From: Actinomadura coerulea
GTDB taxonomy: Bacteria > Actinomycetota > Actinomycetes > Streptosporangiales > Streptosporangiaceae
DNA: 64,000 nucleotides
NCBI RefSeq assembly: GCF_014208105.1
Contig: NZ_JACHMQ010000001.1
Location: 6,572,001 to 6,636,000, forward strand
Direction of reading: 5' to 3'
In this document: piece by piece, positions 1-7,768 of the stretch
Position numbering within the stretch: position 1 is the stretch's first letter
Layout of the letters: the number at the start of each line of letters is the position of its first letter
Notes under the pieces: generated by a model
What the model saw: the letters and a program-made list of their open reading frames with translations, nothing else
Database searches by the model: none
What the model was told of the DNA's origin: nothing
Position numbers and translations under genes: made by a program

Positions 1-205
1 GGAGGCGAAATCCACGTGGACACGCCGCCGGAGCGGCCTATGATCACGGAAAGCCGCCCGGTTTCGCCCCCCATGGGACGTCACCGGCTGGCTCACCGCT
101 CCCGGGCCGCCGCCGACCGGGCTCAAGGTCCTCGGACTGCCGGCAGTGCCCCCGAGCCGGCGGCGTAGTCCGAGGCGGCCGGTCGGCGGTCGCGGCCGCG
201 GTCGG

Positions 206-1750
206 TCAGGCGCTGTGGGCGGGGGCTCCCGGCGGCAGGTCCGGCGCTCCGGCGGCGGGAGAGATCTGGTCCCCCGGCGCGGGCGTGTCCGCTGGAGCGG
301 TCTGCTGCTCGGGGCGCGGGGTGTTCATCAGGACGGCGACGATCAGCGCGCCGACCACGAGGATTCCGGCCGACCAGGCGCCGGCCGCGGCGAAGCCCTC
401 CACCAGCGCCTGCTTGGCGATGGCCGGGCTCGGGCCTTGCGAGGCGTGCGCGGCGAGGTGGTCCGCGGTGGCCGCGGTGGCGATGGTGTTGAGGAGCGCG
501 ATGCCGATCGAACCGCCGATCTGCTGCGCGGTGTTGACGGTGGCCGAGGCGATGCCGGAGTCGCCCTGGCCGACGCCGTGGGTGGCGTAGTCGAGGGCCA
601 CCGGCATGATCATGCCCGCCCCGAAGCCGAGGAGGAGCTGCGCGACCAGGACGCCCGCGGCGTAGTGCGTGCCGGGCTCCAGGGTGAGCATCCACAGCAT
701 GCCGGCGGAGCTGACGAGCATCCCGGGGACGATCAGCGCGCGCGGCGCGAGCCTGGGCAGCAGCCGGGTGGTGAGACCGCCGGCCGACAGCAGCACCGCC
801 GTGGCCATCGGAAGGAAGGCCGCACCCGTCCTGATCGGCGAGTATCCCTTGACGACCTGCATGTAGTACGTCAGGAAGAGGAACGCCCCGAACATCCCGA
901 TGACGGCCAGGCCCACGGCCAGGTAGGCGCCGCCGCGGGTGCGGTCGGCGATCACGCGCAGCGGCAGCAGCGGCTGCGCGACGCGGCTCTCGACGAGGGC
1001 GAACGCGGCGAGCAGCACCGCGCCGGCGGCGAGCAGGCCGATGACCTTCGCCGAGCCCCAGCCGTCCGCCCCGGCCCGGCCGGTGGCGTACACGATCGCG
1101 ACGAGACCGCCGGTGACCGGCAGCACCCCGAGGAAGTCGAACCGGGCGGGGCCCGCGTGCCGGGACTCGGTGAGCATCGCGAACCCGCCGACCGCCGCGA
1201 TCACGGCGATCGGGATGTTGATGTACAGGCACCAGCGCCAGTCCAGGTAGTCGGTCAGCGCCCCGCCGGCCAGCAGCCCGATCGCGCCGCCCGCGGCGGA
1301 GATCGCGCCCCAGATCCCGAACGCCTTGGCGCGGTCCTTCGGCCCGGTGAAGGTCACGGCCAGCAGCGACAGCGCGGACGGCCCGAGCAGCGCCCCGAAC
1401 GCGCCCTGGAGGGCGCGGGCGGTCAGCAGCATCTCGAAGTCGGCCGCCGCGCCGCCGAGCGCCGACGCGCCGGCGAAGCCGAGCAGGGCGATCAGGAAGG
1501 CCCGCCTGCGGCCGGTGTAGTCGGCGATCCGGCCGCCGAGCAGCAGCAGGCTGCCGAACGCCAGCGTGTACGCGGTGATGATCCACTGCCGGTCGCCGTC
1601 GGAGATGTGCAGGTCCGTCTGGAGCGACGGCAGCGCGATGTTCACGACCGTCCCGTCCAGAACGATCATTAGCTGGGCCAGGCCGATGAACGGCAGCGCC
1701 GCCCAGCGGCGCGAGCCGGCGGGCGGCGGGGGCGCCTTCGTGGTCGCCAT
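206..1750 (-). CDS. DHA2-family MFS multidrug exporter
   Basis: This 514-residue integral membrane protein is an EmrB/QacA-type proton-coupled exporter. The first helix carries the family pattern around LIVLDGTVVNIALPSL, and motif A (GGRIADYTGRRR) follows the second helix; the hydrophobic pattern fits 14 membrane segments, the DHA2 number. I chose the ATG at 1750 because a GAGTGAGGAC purine stretch precedes it and the conserved first helix lies just after; an in-frame start 24 codons upstream adds only a charged stretch. It lies downstream of the regulator at 1928-2674 on the same strand but is separated from it by a strong hairpin. The substrate cannot be read from the sequence. Confidence 0.92.
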   Translation of the reverse strand: MATTKAPPPPAGSRRWAALPFIGLAQLMIVLDGTVVNIALPSLQTDLHISDGDRQWIITAYTLAFGSLLLLGGRIADYTGRRRAFLIALLGFAGASALGGAAADFEMLLTARALQGAFGALLGPSALSLLAVTFTGPKDRAKAFGIWGAISAAGGAIGLLAGGALTDYLDWRWCLYINIPIAVIAAVGGFAMLTESRHAGPARFDFLGVLPVTGGLVAIVYATGRAGADGWGSAKVIGLLAAGAVLLAAFALVESRVAQPLLPLRVIADRTRGGAYLAVGLAVIGMFGAFLFLTYYMQVVKGYSPIRTGAAFLPMATAVLLSAGGLTTRLLPRLAPRALIVPGMLVSSAGMLWMLTLEPGTHYAAGVLVAQLLLGFGAGMIMPVALDYATHGVGQGDSGIASATVNTAQQIGGSIGIALLNTIATAATADHLAAHASQGPSPAIAKQALVEGFAAAGAWSAGILVVGALIVAVLMNTPRPEQQTAPADTPAPGDQISPAAGAPDLPPGAPAHSA

Positions 1751-1778
1751 GACTTCGTCCTCACTCGTGGTGCGGCGT

Positions 1779-1801
1779 GCCGCGCGAGGAGTTCGCGCGG
1801 C
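1779..1801. promoter_or_regulatory. Inverted repeat in the exporter leader
   Basis: A perfect 9-bp inverted repeat (GCCGCGCGA / TCGCGCGGC, 5-nt loop) lies about 30 bp upstream of the exporter start at 1750. It could be a repressor operator or a leader hairpin; the sequence alone does not decide. The nearby HTH gene at 1928-2674 is a candidate binder. Confidence 0.35.
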
Positions 1802-1870
1802 TTCCTGACGAACACGAGACACCGGCGCCCACGCCCCTCTAACAGGCCGCGAGTGAGACCTACGCCACTC

Positions 1871-1932
1871 GTCGACTTGCGGCGTGTTGCCCTTATCGGC
1901 GCCCGCAGAAGGGCAACACGCCGCAAGTCAAC
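1871..1932. repeat. 62-bp palindromic repeat, copy 1 (terminator-like hairpin)
   Basis: Two 26-nt arms (1871-1896 and 1907-1932) pair with two mismatches around a 10-nt loop and share the core ACTTGCGGCGTGTTGCCCTT. The outer edge supplies the TGA stop (1928-1930) of the minus-strand regulator. A second, nearly identical element is at 16325-16386. Position at a gene end and the strong stem suggest a factor-independent terminator, but an identical stem at two unrelated loci is more typical of a dispersed palindromic element. No T-tract follows. Confidence 0.8.
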
Positions 1933-2674
1933 GGGGCTGGGGGTCCTGGGTGGCGGCGGTCGGGGGGGTTTCCGGTTTGGTGTAGAGGACGTCGCGGGCC
2001 TGCTCCATCGCGCGGGTCAGGCTTTCGCCGATGAAGTCGAGGAAGCGGGCGGCGTTCTCCAGGCGGGTGGCGGCCGGGGTGCCGCGGCCGAGGATGGCGA
2101 CGCCCCGCTTCGCGGTCTCGCTGAAGCGGTCGTTGTCCCGGACGCTGCGGATCATCGACTGGTACCAGAGGTCGTTGTCGACGACGTAGCGCTCGCGGCG
2201 GCCATCGCTCTCCCGGCGGATGAGCTCCAGGTCCGCCAAGAACGTGACCGCCTTGGAGATGGACGCCGGGCTGACCTGGAGGTGCTCGGCGAGTTCGGAG
2301 GCGGTGAGGCTGGTGTCGGCGGTGTAGAGGCAGCCCAGCACCCGGGCCGTCATCTTGGGCAGGCCCGACGTCATGATGACGGTGGTGAGCGCCTCCTGGA
2401 ACTCCTGGACGGCCTCGGCGTCGCGTCCGTAGGGCTGCGGCGCCGCCTGCGTCCCCCGGGGCGCGGTCTGGGTGCGCCGCCGGGTGCGGCGCTGGGTGGC
2501 GTGTTGGGCGAGGTCGGCGCGGTAGCCGGTGGGGCCGCCGTTGCGCATCACCTCGCGCGTGACCGTGGACGTCGGTCGGTCGAGACGGCGGGCGATCTCC
2601 GCGTAGGCGAGGCCGTCGGCCAGCCCGACCGCGATCTGCTGGCGCTCCTGCTGGGTGAGCCTGCCTCCCGGCAT
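1928..2674 (-). CDS. GbsR/MarR-type transcriptional regulator with N-terminal HTH
   Basis: The 248-residue protein has two DNA-binding parts. Residues about 5-45 (LTQQERQQIAVGLADG ... YAEIARRLDRPTSTVTREV) form an IS30/Tc3-like helix-turn-helix, and residues about 85-190 form a winged helix of the GbsR/MarR type (SELAEHLQVSPASISKAVTF). An Arg/Thr/Gln-rich linker joins them. The ATG at 2674 is preceded by AAAGGGG at good spacing. The gene diverges from the DUF4097/ABC operon starting at 2939, so it is likely to control that operon and itself. Its stop codon lies inside the 1871-1932 hairpin. Confidence 0.85.
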   Translation of the reverse strand: MPGGRLTQQERQQIAVGLADGLAYAEIARRLDRPTSTVTREVMRNGGPTGYRADLAQHATQRRTRRRTQTAPRGTQAAPQPYGRDAEAVQEFQEALTTVIMTSGLPKMTARVLGCLYTADTSLTASELAEHLQVSPASISKAVTFLADLELIRRESDGRRERYVVDNDLWYQSMIRSVRDNDRFSETAKRGVAILGRGTPAATRLENAARFLDFIGESLTRAMEQARDVLYTKPETPPTAATQDPQPR

Positions 2675-2938
2675 CACGACCCCTTTCGTGCCCCCGCGGG
2701 GCCCCGGCGTTGCTCGATGTTGCCTGACGCCTCCACCATAGCGTTCATCTTCACTCGATTGCAACGAATCGCGAGTGTTGCGTTGCGTTAGTTGTCGGCT
2801 CGTTGCAATGATTTCAATGCTCTGAGCTGCGTAAACGCCAGTCAGATGCAATGAACATGTTGTGTGAATCTGGAAAGCAACGTAGCTTTTGCGTTGTTGG
2901 AAACGAGCAGCCGCAAGGCGAACCGCTAGGAGAGCACG
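2675..2938. promoter_or_regulatory. Divergent promoter region with GCAACG/CGTTG repeats
   Basis: This 264-bp gap between divergent genes is markedly more AT-rich than its surroundings. It holds repeated TTGCAA/GCAACG half-sites: near 2759-2790, near 2804-2818, and the pair CAACG...CGTTG at about 2879-2897. These are plausible operators for the divergent regulator. No confident -10/-35 pair was assigned. AGGAG just before 2939 is the ribosome-binding site of the next gene. Confidence 0.5.
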
Positions 2939-3601
2939 ATGCAGAAGTTCGACACCCCCGCCCCGATCTCCGCCGTCCTGGACGTCCCCGCGGGCCGCGT
3001 CCAGCTCATCGCCGCCGACCGGGCCGACACCGCCGTCGAGATCCGGCCCGCCGACCCCTCCAAGGGACGCGACGTGAAGGCCGCGGAGCAGACCGCGGTC
3101 GAGTACGCCGACGGCGTCCTGCGGATCGCGGTCCCCGTGAAGAACCAGTACCTCGGCTCCTCCGGATCCATCGAGGTGACGGTCCAGATGCCCACCGGCT
3201 CCCGGGTCGAGGGGAAGGCGGCCGCCACCGAGTTCCGGGCCGTCGGACGGTTCGGCGACGTCGCCTTCGAGGGCGCCTACCGCTCGATCAAGCTGGACGA
3301 GGCCGCGAGCCTCCGGCTCACCGCCACCGACGGCGACGTCGAGGTCGGACGGCTGGGCGGCCCGGCGGAGATCAGCACCCAGCGGGGCGACATCCGGATC
3401 GCCGAGGCCGTGCGCGGCGAGGTCGTCCTGCGCACCATGTCCGGCGACATCTCGGTCGGCGCCGCCCCCGGCGTCTCGGCCTCCCTGGACGCCGGCACGA
3501 CCCAGGGCCGCGTCAGCAACGCCCTCAAGAACGACGGCACCGTCGAACTCGACGTCCGCGCCACCACCATGCAGGGCGACATCACCGCCCGCAGCCTCTG
3601 A
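2939..3601 (+). CDS. DUF4097-family beta-strand repeat protein
   Basis: This 220-residue cytoplasmic protein has no signal peptide or membrane segment. It is built of short alternating beta strands with repeated G-D-[IV]-x-[VI] turns (TDGDVEVGRLGG, RGDIRIAEA, SGDISVGAA, QGDITARSL), which is the DUF4097 (putative adhesin-like) beta-helix pattern. AGGAG stands 7 nt before the ATG. It is the first gene of an operon with the ABC transporter at 3639-5428, 37 bp away. Members of this family often sit beside DrrA/DrrB-type ABC genes and MarR/PadR regulators; their biochemical role is unknown. Confidence 0.85.
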   Translation: MQKFDTPAPISAVLDVPAGRVQLIAADRADTAVEIRPADPSKGRDVKAAEQTAVEYADGVLRIAVPVKNQYLGSSGSIEVTVQMPTGSRVEGKAAATEFRAVGRFGDVAFEGAYRSIKLDEAASLRLTATDGDVEVGRLGGPAEISTQRGDIRIAEAVRGEVVLRTMSGDISVGAAPGVSASLDAGTTQGRVSNALKNDGTVELDVRATTMQGDITARSL

Positions 3602-3638
3602 CTCGCGGCCCCCCAGCGACCCCCCAAGGAGCAGCATC

Positions 3639-4658
3639 ATGACCGACCTGGCCATCGCGGCGACCGGACTGCGCAAGTCCTACCGCGACAAGAAGGGCGA
3701 GAAGGTCGTCCTGGACGGCATCGACCTGGCCGTCCCCGAAGGGACGATCTTCTCCCTGCTCGGCCCGAACGGCGCGGGCAAGACCACCACCGTCCAGATC
3801 CTGTCCACGCTGATCCGCGCCGACGCCGGCGAGGTCCGCGTCGCGGGGTTCGACCTCGGCCGCCAGGCCGACGACGTGCGCGGCGCGATCGGGGTGACCG
3901 GGCAGTACTCGGCGGTCGACAAGCTGCTGACCGGCGAGGAGAACCTCCTCCTCATGGCCGACCTCAGGCACCTGCCGAAGCGCGAGGGCAAGCGCAAGGC
4001 CGGGGAGCTCCTGGAGAAGTTCGACCTGGTCGACGCGGCGGGCAAGCCGGCCTCGACCTACTCCGGCGGGATGCGGCGCCGGCTCGACCTGGCGATGACC
4101 CTGGTCGGCGACCCGCGCCTGATCTTCCTGGACGAGCCCACCACCGGACTCGACCCCCGCAGCCGCCGCGCCATGTGGGGCATCGTCCGCGACCTCGTCC
4201 GGAGCGGCGTCACCATCTTCCTCACCACCCAGTACCTGGAGGAGGCGGACGAACTCGCCGACCGCATCGCCCTCCTGGACCAGGGGCGGCTGATCGCCGA
4301 GGGGACGTCCGAGGAGCTGAAGCGGCGCATCCCCGGCGGCCACATCCTGTTGAAGTTCGGCGAGGCGAGCCGGCTCGACGCCGCCGCGCTGGCCCTCGGC
4401 GTCGGCACCCCGGACCCCGAGGCGCTCACCCTCCAGGTGCCGAGCGACGGCAGCGTCCGGATGCTCCGGGACGTGCTCGCCGTCCTGGACGAGCACTCGG
4501 TCGAGATCGACGAGATGTCGGTGCACACGCCCGACCTCGACGACGTCTTCCTCACCCTCACCGGCCGCCAGGCCGACAGCACGACCGACAGCACGACCGA
4601 CAGCACGACCGACAGCACGACCGACAGCACGGCAGGCAACAAGGAGGCCCTCCGATGA
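3639..4658 (+). CDS. ABC transporter ATP-binding protein, DrrA type
   Basis: A 339-residue nucleotide-binding subunit of a drug-export ABC transporter. The Walker A motif GPNGAGKTT is at residues 42-50, the signature YSGGMRRRL near 141 and Walker B LIFLDEP near 161-168, followed by the D-loop TTGLD. A DrrA-type C-terminal domain follows (residues about 220-312). The protein ends in a tandem Thr-Thr-Asp-Ser repeat encoded by a 12-bp direct repeat. The stop overlaps the permease start by 4 bp (ATGA), indicating translational coupling. The substrate is unknown; the family includes daunorubicin exporters. Confidence 0.95.
   Translation: MTDLAIAATGLRKSYRDKKGEKVVLDGIDLAVPEGTIFSLLGPNGAGKTTTVQILSTLIRADAGEVRVAGFDLGRQADDVRGAIGVTGQYSAVDKLLTGEENLLLMADLRHLPKREGKRKAGELLEKFDLVDAAGKPASTYSGGMRRRLDLAMTLVGDPRLIFLDEPTTGLDPRSRRAMWGIVRDLVRSGVTIFLTTQYLEEADELADRIALLDQGRLIAEGTSEELKRRIPGGHILLKFGEASRLDAAALALGVGTPDPEALTLQVPSDGSVRMLRDVLAVLDEHSVEIDEMSVHTPDLDDVFLTLTGRQADSTTDSTTDSTTDSTTDSTAGNKEALR
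4575..4634 (+). repeat. 12-bp tandem repeat at the end of the ABC ATPase gene
   Basis: Four exact copies of the 12-mer GACAGCACGACC plus one variant copy run from 4575 to 4634. Each unit encodes Asp-Ser-Thr-Thr. The copies are in frame, so copy number can change without breaking the gene. Confidence 0.9.
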
Positions 4659-5428
4659 GCTCGCTCACCCTCGCCGCGCGCGACTCCTCCACCATGGTCC
4701 GGCGGCAGCTCAAGCGCATCGTCCGCTACCCGTCCATGACGATCCAGCTGATCATCACGCCGGTGATCATCCTGCTGCTGTTCGTCTACGTCCTCGGCGG
4801 CACCCTCGGGGACGGGCTCGGCGGCGGCCGCGACGCCTACGTCAACTACGTCATCCCGGGCATCCTGCTCATGACGGCCGCGACCGCCGCGACCGGAACC
4901 GCCGTCATGGTCGCCACCGACATGACCGAGGGCATCGTCGCCCGCTTCCGCACCATGCGGATCTCCCGGGCCTCCGTCCTCACCGGCCACGTCGTCGCCA
5001 GCGTCGTCCAGCAGCTCTTCGGCATGGCCGTCCTCGTCGGCATCGCCCTGGCGATCGGCTTCCGCCCGAACGCCTCCGCCGTCGAATGGCTGGCGGTCGC
5101 CGGGATGCTGACCCTGTTCGCGGTGGCCATCACCTGGCTGTCGGTCGCCCTCGGCCTGAAGGCCCAGACGCCCGAGGCGGCCAGCAACGCCCCGATGCCC
5201 CTGATCCTGCTGCCCTTCCTCGGCAGCGGCTTCGTCCCCACCGACTCCATGCCCACCGCCCTGCGCTGGTTCGCCGAGTACCAGCCCTTCACCCCGATCA
5301 TGGAGACCGTCCGAGGCCTCCTGCTCGGCACCCCGATCGGCAACAGCGGCGCCATCGCCACCGCCTGGTGCGCCGGCCTCGCCGTCCTCTCCTACCTGTG
5401 GGCCAAGCGCACCTACAACAAGGCCTGA
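4655..5428 (+). CDS. ABC transporter permease, DrrB/ABC-2 type
   Basis: A 257-residue permease with six predicted membrane segments. After a short cytoplasmic N-terminus the first helix is MTIQLIITPVIILLLFVYVL. The segment between helices 2 and 3 (DMTEGIVARFRTMRISR) matches the ABC-2 coupling region. The last helix is followed by a short basic tail. The ATG overlaps the stop of the ATPase gene, and both follow the DUF4097 gene, so the three form one operon. The family exports hydrophobic drugs or lipids; here the substrate is unknown. Confidence 0.93.
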   Translation: MSSLTLAARDSSTMVRRQLKRIVRYPSMTIQLIITPVIILLLFVYVLGGTLGDGLGGGRDAYVNYVIPGILLMTAATAATGTAVMVATDMTEGIVARFRTMRISRASVLTGHVVASVVQQLFGMAVLVGIALAIGFRPNASAVEWLAVAGMLTLFAVAITWLSVALGLKAQTPEAASNAPMPLILLPFLGSGFVPTDSMPTALRWFAEYQPFTPIMETVRGLLLGTPIGNSGAIATAWCAGLAVLSYLWAKRTYNKA

Positions 5429-5444
5429 CCGTGAACCGGCCGAC

Positions 5445-5478
5445 CAGGGCCGTCAGACCAACGGGTCTGACGGCCCTG
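5445..5478. terminator. Terminator hairpin after the ABC operon
   Basis: A perfect 15-bp stem (5445-5459 with 5464-5478) closes a 4-nt AACG loop 16 bp after the permease stop. It lies between convergent genes (ABC permease, LUD gene), so it can serve both strands. No long U-tract follows. Confidence 0.85.
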
Positions 5479-5600
5479 ACCGCTTTGGGGTCCCTGGGCG
5501 CGTTCCACCTGGAGGGTCGGGGCCCATGGCAGCCACGCTGTCGGGCGCGCGGAGGTGCCGAGCGAGGCACGGCGCCGCCCGGCTGGACGACCTCCGGCGG

Positions 5601-6230
5601 TCAGAACCCGATGGTCTCGCGGAGCAGCAGGACGGTGCCGCGTCCAGGCTGGTATTCCGCGTTGAGGATGAGAAGGCGGTTGACGGCGCTGGGCGTTCCG
5701 TAGGTCTTCAGGGCGCGGGCGTTCTCCAGCGGCAGGCAGTGGTCTTCGACGCGGCGCAGCGCGGTCTCCAGGTCGGGGACGACCTTCTGCGCCCCGGCGA
5801 TCCAGATCGCGCGGGCGGCGCCGCCGGAGTAGCCGGGCAGCTGGCTTCCGCTGCCCGAGGCGATCACGAGGGAACCGGTCTCGGTGACCGCGTGGACGCT
5901 GCCCACGACGACGTCGGGGCTGGCGCACAGCCGCCGGATCTCGTCCATCCGGGTGGCGCGGTCCATGGCCAGGACGCGCGGCTTGACGGCCTCGTACCGT
6001 TCGCTGCCGTTGATGTCCTCCCCGATGCCGGACAGGCGGAGGGTCTCGCTGGCCCCGGTGAACACGCTGGCCCCCTCAGGGATCAGTTCCCTGACACGGG
6101 TACGCGCGGCGGCGGCGTCATCGAGGATCTCGACGGTGAAACCGTGCGCGGTCAGCGCGGCGGCCGCCCGCTCCAGACGCTGCTCGGACGCCGCGTCGGT
6201 GAAGGGGGTCTCCGGAATCGAGGTGGTCAT
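5601..6230 (-). CDS. LUD-domain protein (LutC-like)
   Basis: This 209-residue protein matches the LUD/LutC fold of lactate-utilisation proteins. Typical segments are GASVFTGASETLRLSGI, VVVGSVHAVTETGSLVIASG and the closing LLILNAEYQPGRGTVLLLRE. AAGGAG stands 10 nt before the ATG at 6230. LutC proteins normally work with LutA and LutB, but neither is next to this gene, so this is a stand-alone LUD protein and its role may differ. It is divergent from the sigma factor gene at 6390, with matching promoter-like motifs on each side. Confidence 0.85.
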   Translation of the reverse strand: MTTSIPETPFTDAASEQRLERAAAALTAHGFTVEILDDAAAARTRVRELIPEGASVFTGASETLRLSGIGEDINGSERYEAVKPRVLAMDRATRMDEIRRLCASPDVVVGSVHAVTETGSLVIASGSGSQLPGYSGGAARAIWIAGAQKVVPDLETALRRVEDHCLPLENARALKTYGTPSAVNRLLILNAEYQPGRGTVLLLRETIGF

Positions 6231-6257
6231 GATGTCGCTCAGCTCCTTGTTCGCCGG

Positions 6258-6285
6258 ATGATGTGGGGGTCCGAGCAGTTCGACA
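6258..6285 (-). promoter_or_regulatory. Putative ECF promoter for the LUD gene
   Basis: On the minus strand TGTCGAAC (6285-6278) is followed after 14 nt by CATCAT (6263-6258). The same octamer and 14-nt spacing occur in front of the divergent sigma gene (6343-6370). TGTC-type -35 elements are known for ECF41/42 sigma factors; use by the neighbouring sigma factor is inference. Confidence 0.5.
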
Positions 6286-6342
6286 ACGCAGCCCGCGGAA
6301 ATGTGAGGCCGGCGCGTCGCCTCACAATCCGGTGCGCCGTCC

Positions 6343-6370
6343 TGTCGAACAGGTGAGGACCGGATACGAC
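6343..6370 (+). promoter_or_regulatory. Putative ECF promoter for the sigma gene
   Basis: TGTCGAAC (6343-6350) is followed after 14 nt by TACGAC (6365-6370), 19 bp before the ATG at 6390. The -10-like CGAC and the TGTC -35 element resemble ECF-type promoters and suggest autoregulation. Confidence 0.5.
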
Positions 6371-6389
6371 CAAGGGAGCCGACGGCGCG

Positions 6390-7346
6390 ATGACCACCCG
6401 ATCCGAGCCGACCACCCGATCCGAGCCGGAACAGGACCGGCCCGGCCCGGAACTGGACGCGATCATGAGCGAGCGGCGCCGCCTGACCGCTCTCGCGTAC
6501 CGGTTGCTGGGCTCGCTGGCCGAGGCCGAGGACGCCGTCCAGGAGACCTACACCCGCTGGTACGCCATGTCCCGGCAGCAGCAGGACGCCATCGAGGTGC
6601 CCGGGGCGTGGCTGACGACCGTCGCCGGCCGCATCTGCCTCAACCTGCTCCGCTCGGCACGGGCCCGGCGGGAGACCTACGTCGGCGACTGGATCCCCGA
6701 GCCGCTGCCCGAGCGCACGGAATGGATCGGCGGCCGGCCGGACGGCGCGACCGCCGACCCGGCCGAACGGGTCACCCTGGACGAGTCGCTCAGCCTGGCC
6801 TTCCTGGTCGTGCTCGAATCGATGACCCCCGCCGAGCGCGTCGCCTTCATCCTGCACGACGTCTTCCGCCACCCCTTCGCCGAAGTAGCCGAGATCGTCG
6901 GCCGCTCCCCGGCGGCGTGCCGCCAACTGGCCTCCTCGGCCCGCCGCCGCGTCCGCGCCTCGCGGCCCTCCGCGACTCCGGCGGCCCAGCACGCCGGCGT
7001 CGTCAGAGCCTTCAAGCGGGCATGGGAGGCGAAGGACATCGACGCCCTCATCCGCCTGGTCGACCCCGACGCCGTGGCGGTCGCCGACGGTGGCGGCCTC
7101 GCCGTCACCTTCCCGCGCCCCATCGAAGGCGGCGAGCAGATCGCGCGCGCCTGGATCGAACTCGCGCGGCGCACGCCCGACGACATGACGTTCGTGGAGC
7201 GTACGGTCAACGGTCAGCCCGGCCTGGTGGCCCGGCAGGGCGGCGCCGTCGTGACGGTGTTCGCGTTCCAGGTCGCGGGCGACCGGATCCAGCGCATCTG
7301 GGTGGTGCGCAACCCCGAGAAACTCCGCCACTGGACGACGGACTGA
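6390..7346 (+). CDS. ECF sigma factor, SigJ/ECF41-like with SnoaL-like C-terminus
   Basis: A 318-residue sigma-70 family protein. Region 2 spans about residues 25-95 (LAYRLLGSLAEAEDAVQETY), region 4 about 135-190 (LESMTPAERVAFILHDVF and the helix-turn-helix EVAEIVGRSPAACRQLASSA). Residues about 200-318 form a SnoaL/NTF2-like domain, the hallmark of ECF41/SigJ proteins, in which this domain controls activity in place of an anti-sigma factor. The N-terminus contains an exact 18-bp duplication giving TTRSEP twice. A later start at the Met of MSERRRL is possible. It is divergent from the LUD gene. Confidence 0.92.
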   Translation: MTTRSEPTTRSEPEQDRPGPELDAIMSERRRLTALAYRLLGSLAEAEDAVQETYTRWYAMSRQQQDAIEVPGAWLTTVAGRICLNLLRSARARRETYVGDWIPEPLPERTEWIGGRPDGATADPAERVTLDESLSLAFLVVLESMTPAERVAFILHDVFRHPFAEVAEIVGRSPAACRQLASSARRRVRASRPSATPAAQHAGVVRAFKRAWEAKDIDALIRLVDPDAVAVADGGGLAVTFPRPIEGGEQIARAWIELARRTPDDMTFVERTVNGQPGLVARQGGAVVTVFAFQVAGDRIQRIWVVRNPEKLRHWTTD

Positions 7347-7404
7347 CGCCCGCCCCCCGCCGCCGGGTCCAGCCGTAGCCGCAGCCGGACGGCAGGACGT
7401 TCGC

Positions 7405-7632
7405 GTGCTTTCGGCGTGCGGAAAACGGGCGCTTCTCGTACTCGCGCTGCGTCCCGCCGCCGGGGCGGTCCGGCAGGTCACCCAGGGGCGGGCCGCCTTC
7501 GAGCGGGAGGTCGCGAAGGCGCGGACGATCACCAGGGCCCGGATGCCGGCCGCCGTCGAGATCACCGTCACCGCCGTCCGCCGCGACGGCCACTGGAAGA
7601 TCACCGTCCTCGACACCTTCACCGCCGGCTGA
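7405..7632 (+). CDS. Small unrecognised protein or gene fragment
   Basis: A 75-residue reading frame starting with GTG and following the sigma gene by 58 bp. I do not recognise it. The C-terminal part (PAAVEITVTAVRRDGHWK) looks like the end of a small beta-rich domain, as in NTF2-like or Mce-associated proteins, while the first 25 residues are weakly hydrophobic. No ribosome-binding site is visible. It may be the leftover 3' end of a larger gene rather than a working one. Confidence 0.35.
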   Translation: MLSACGKRALLVLALRPAAGAVRQVTQGRAAFEREVAKARTITRARMPAAVEITVTAVRRDGHWKITVLDTFTAG

Positions 7633-7679
7633 GAGCCGACAGCCCAGCCCGGGGCGGTTCACCGAAAAGATCGTTTTGC

Positions 7680-7708
7680 TTGACAAGCGGGTCGGGAACG
7701 GAGACGGT
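7680..7708 (+). promoter_or_regulatory. Putative promoter of the 38-residue peptide
   Basis: TTGACA (7680-7685) matches the -35 consensus exactly. At 17-bp spacing GACGGT (7703-7708) keeps only the two most conserved -10 positions, so the -10 is weak. Transcription would start near 7715, inside the inverted repeat at 7717-7733, and lead into the peptide gene at 7769. Confidence 0.5.
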
Positions 7709-7716
7709 ACGTCGTG

Positions 7717-7733
7717 CGGTCGACAGTCGACCG
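7717..7733. promoter_or_regulatory. Perfect 8-1-8 inverted repeat, operator-like
   Basis: CGGTCGAC and GTCGACCG flank a single A. The site sits just after the putative start of transcription and 35 bp before the peptide start codon, a typical operator position. The binding protein is unknown. Confidence 0.5.
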
Positions 7734-7768
7734 TGGCAAGTTTCGCGCAAACCAGGAGATGAAGACAT

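Noticed and set aside
123-1672. Long open frames in two other frames over the exporter gene
   Set aside because: They are Arg/Gly/Pro-rich frames typical of shadow reading in high-GC DNA, while the exporter frame has clear membrane helices and family motifs.
2851-3642. A 263-codon frame overlapping the DUF4097 gene
   Set aside because: The frame is Arg/Pro/Gly-rich without family features; the DUF4097 frame has a ribosome-binding site and repeats.
4575-4634. CRISPR-like array
   Set aside because: The 12-bp units are directly adjacent, have no spacers and lie in frame within a coding gene.
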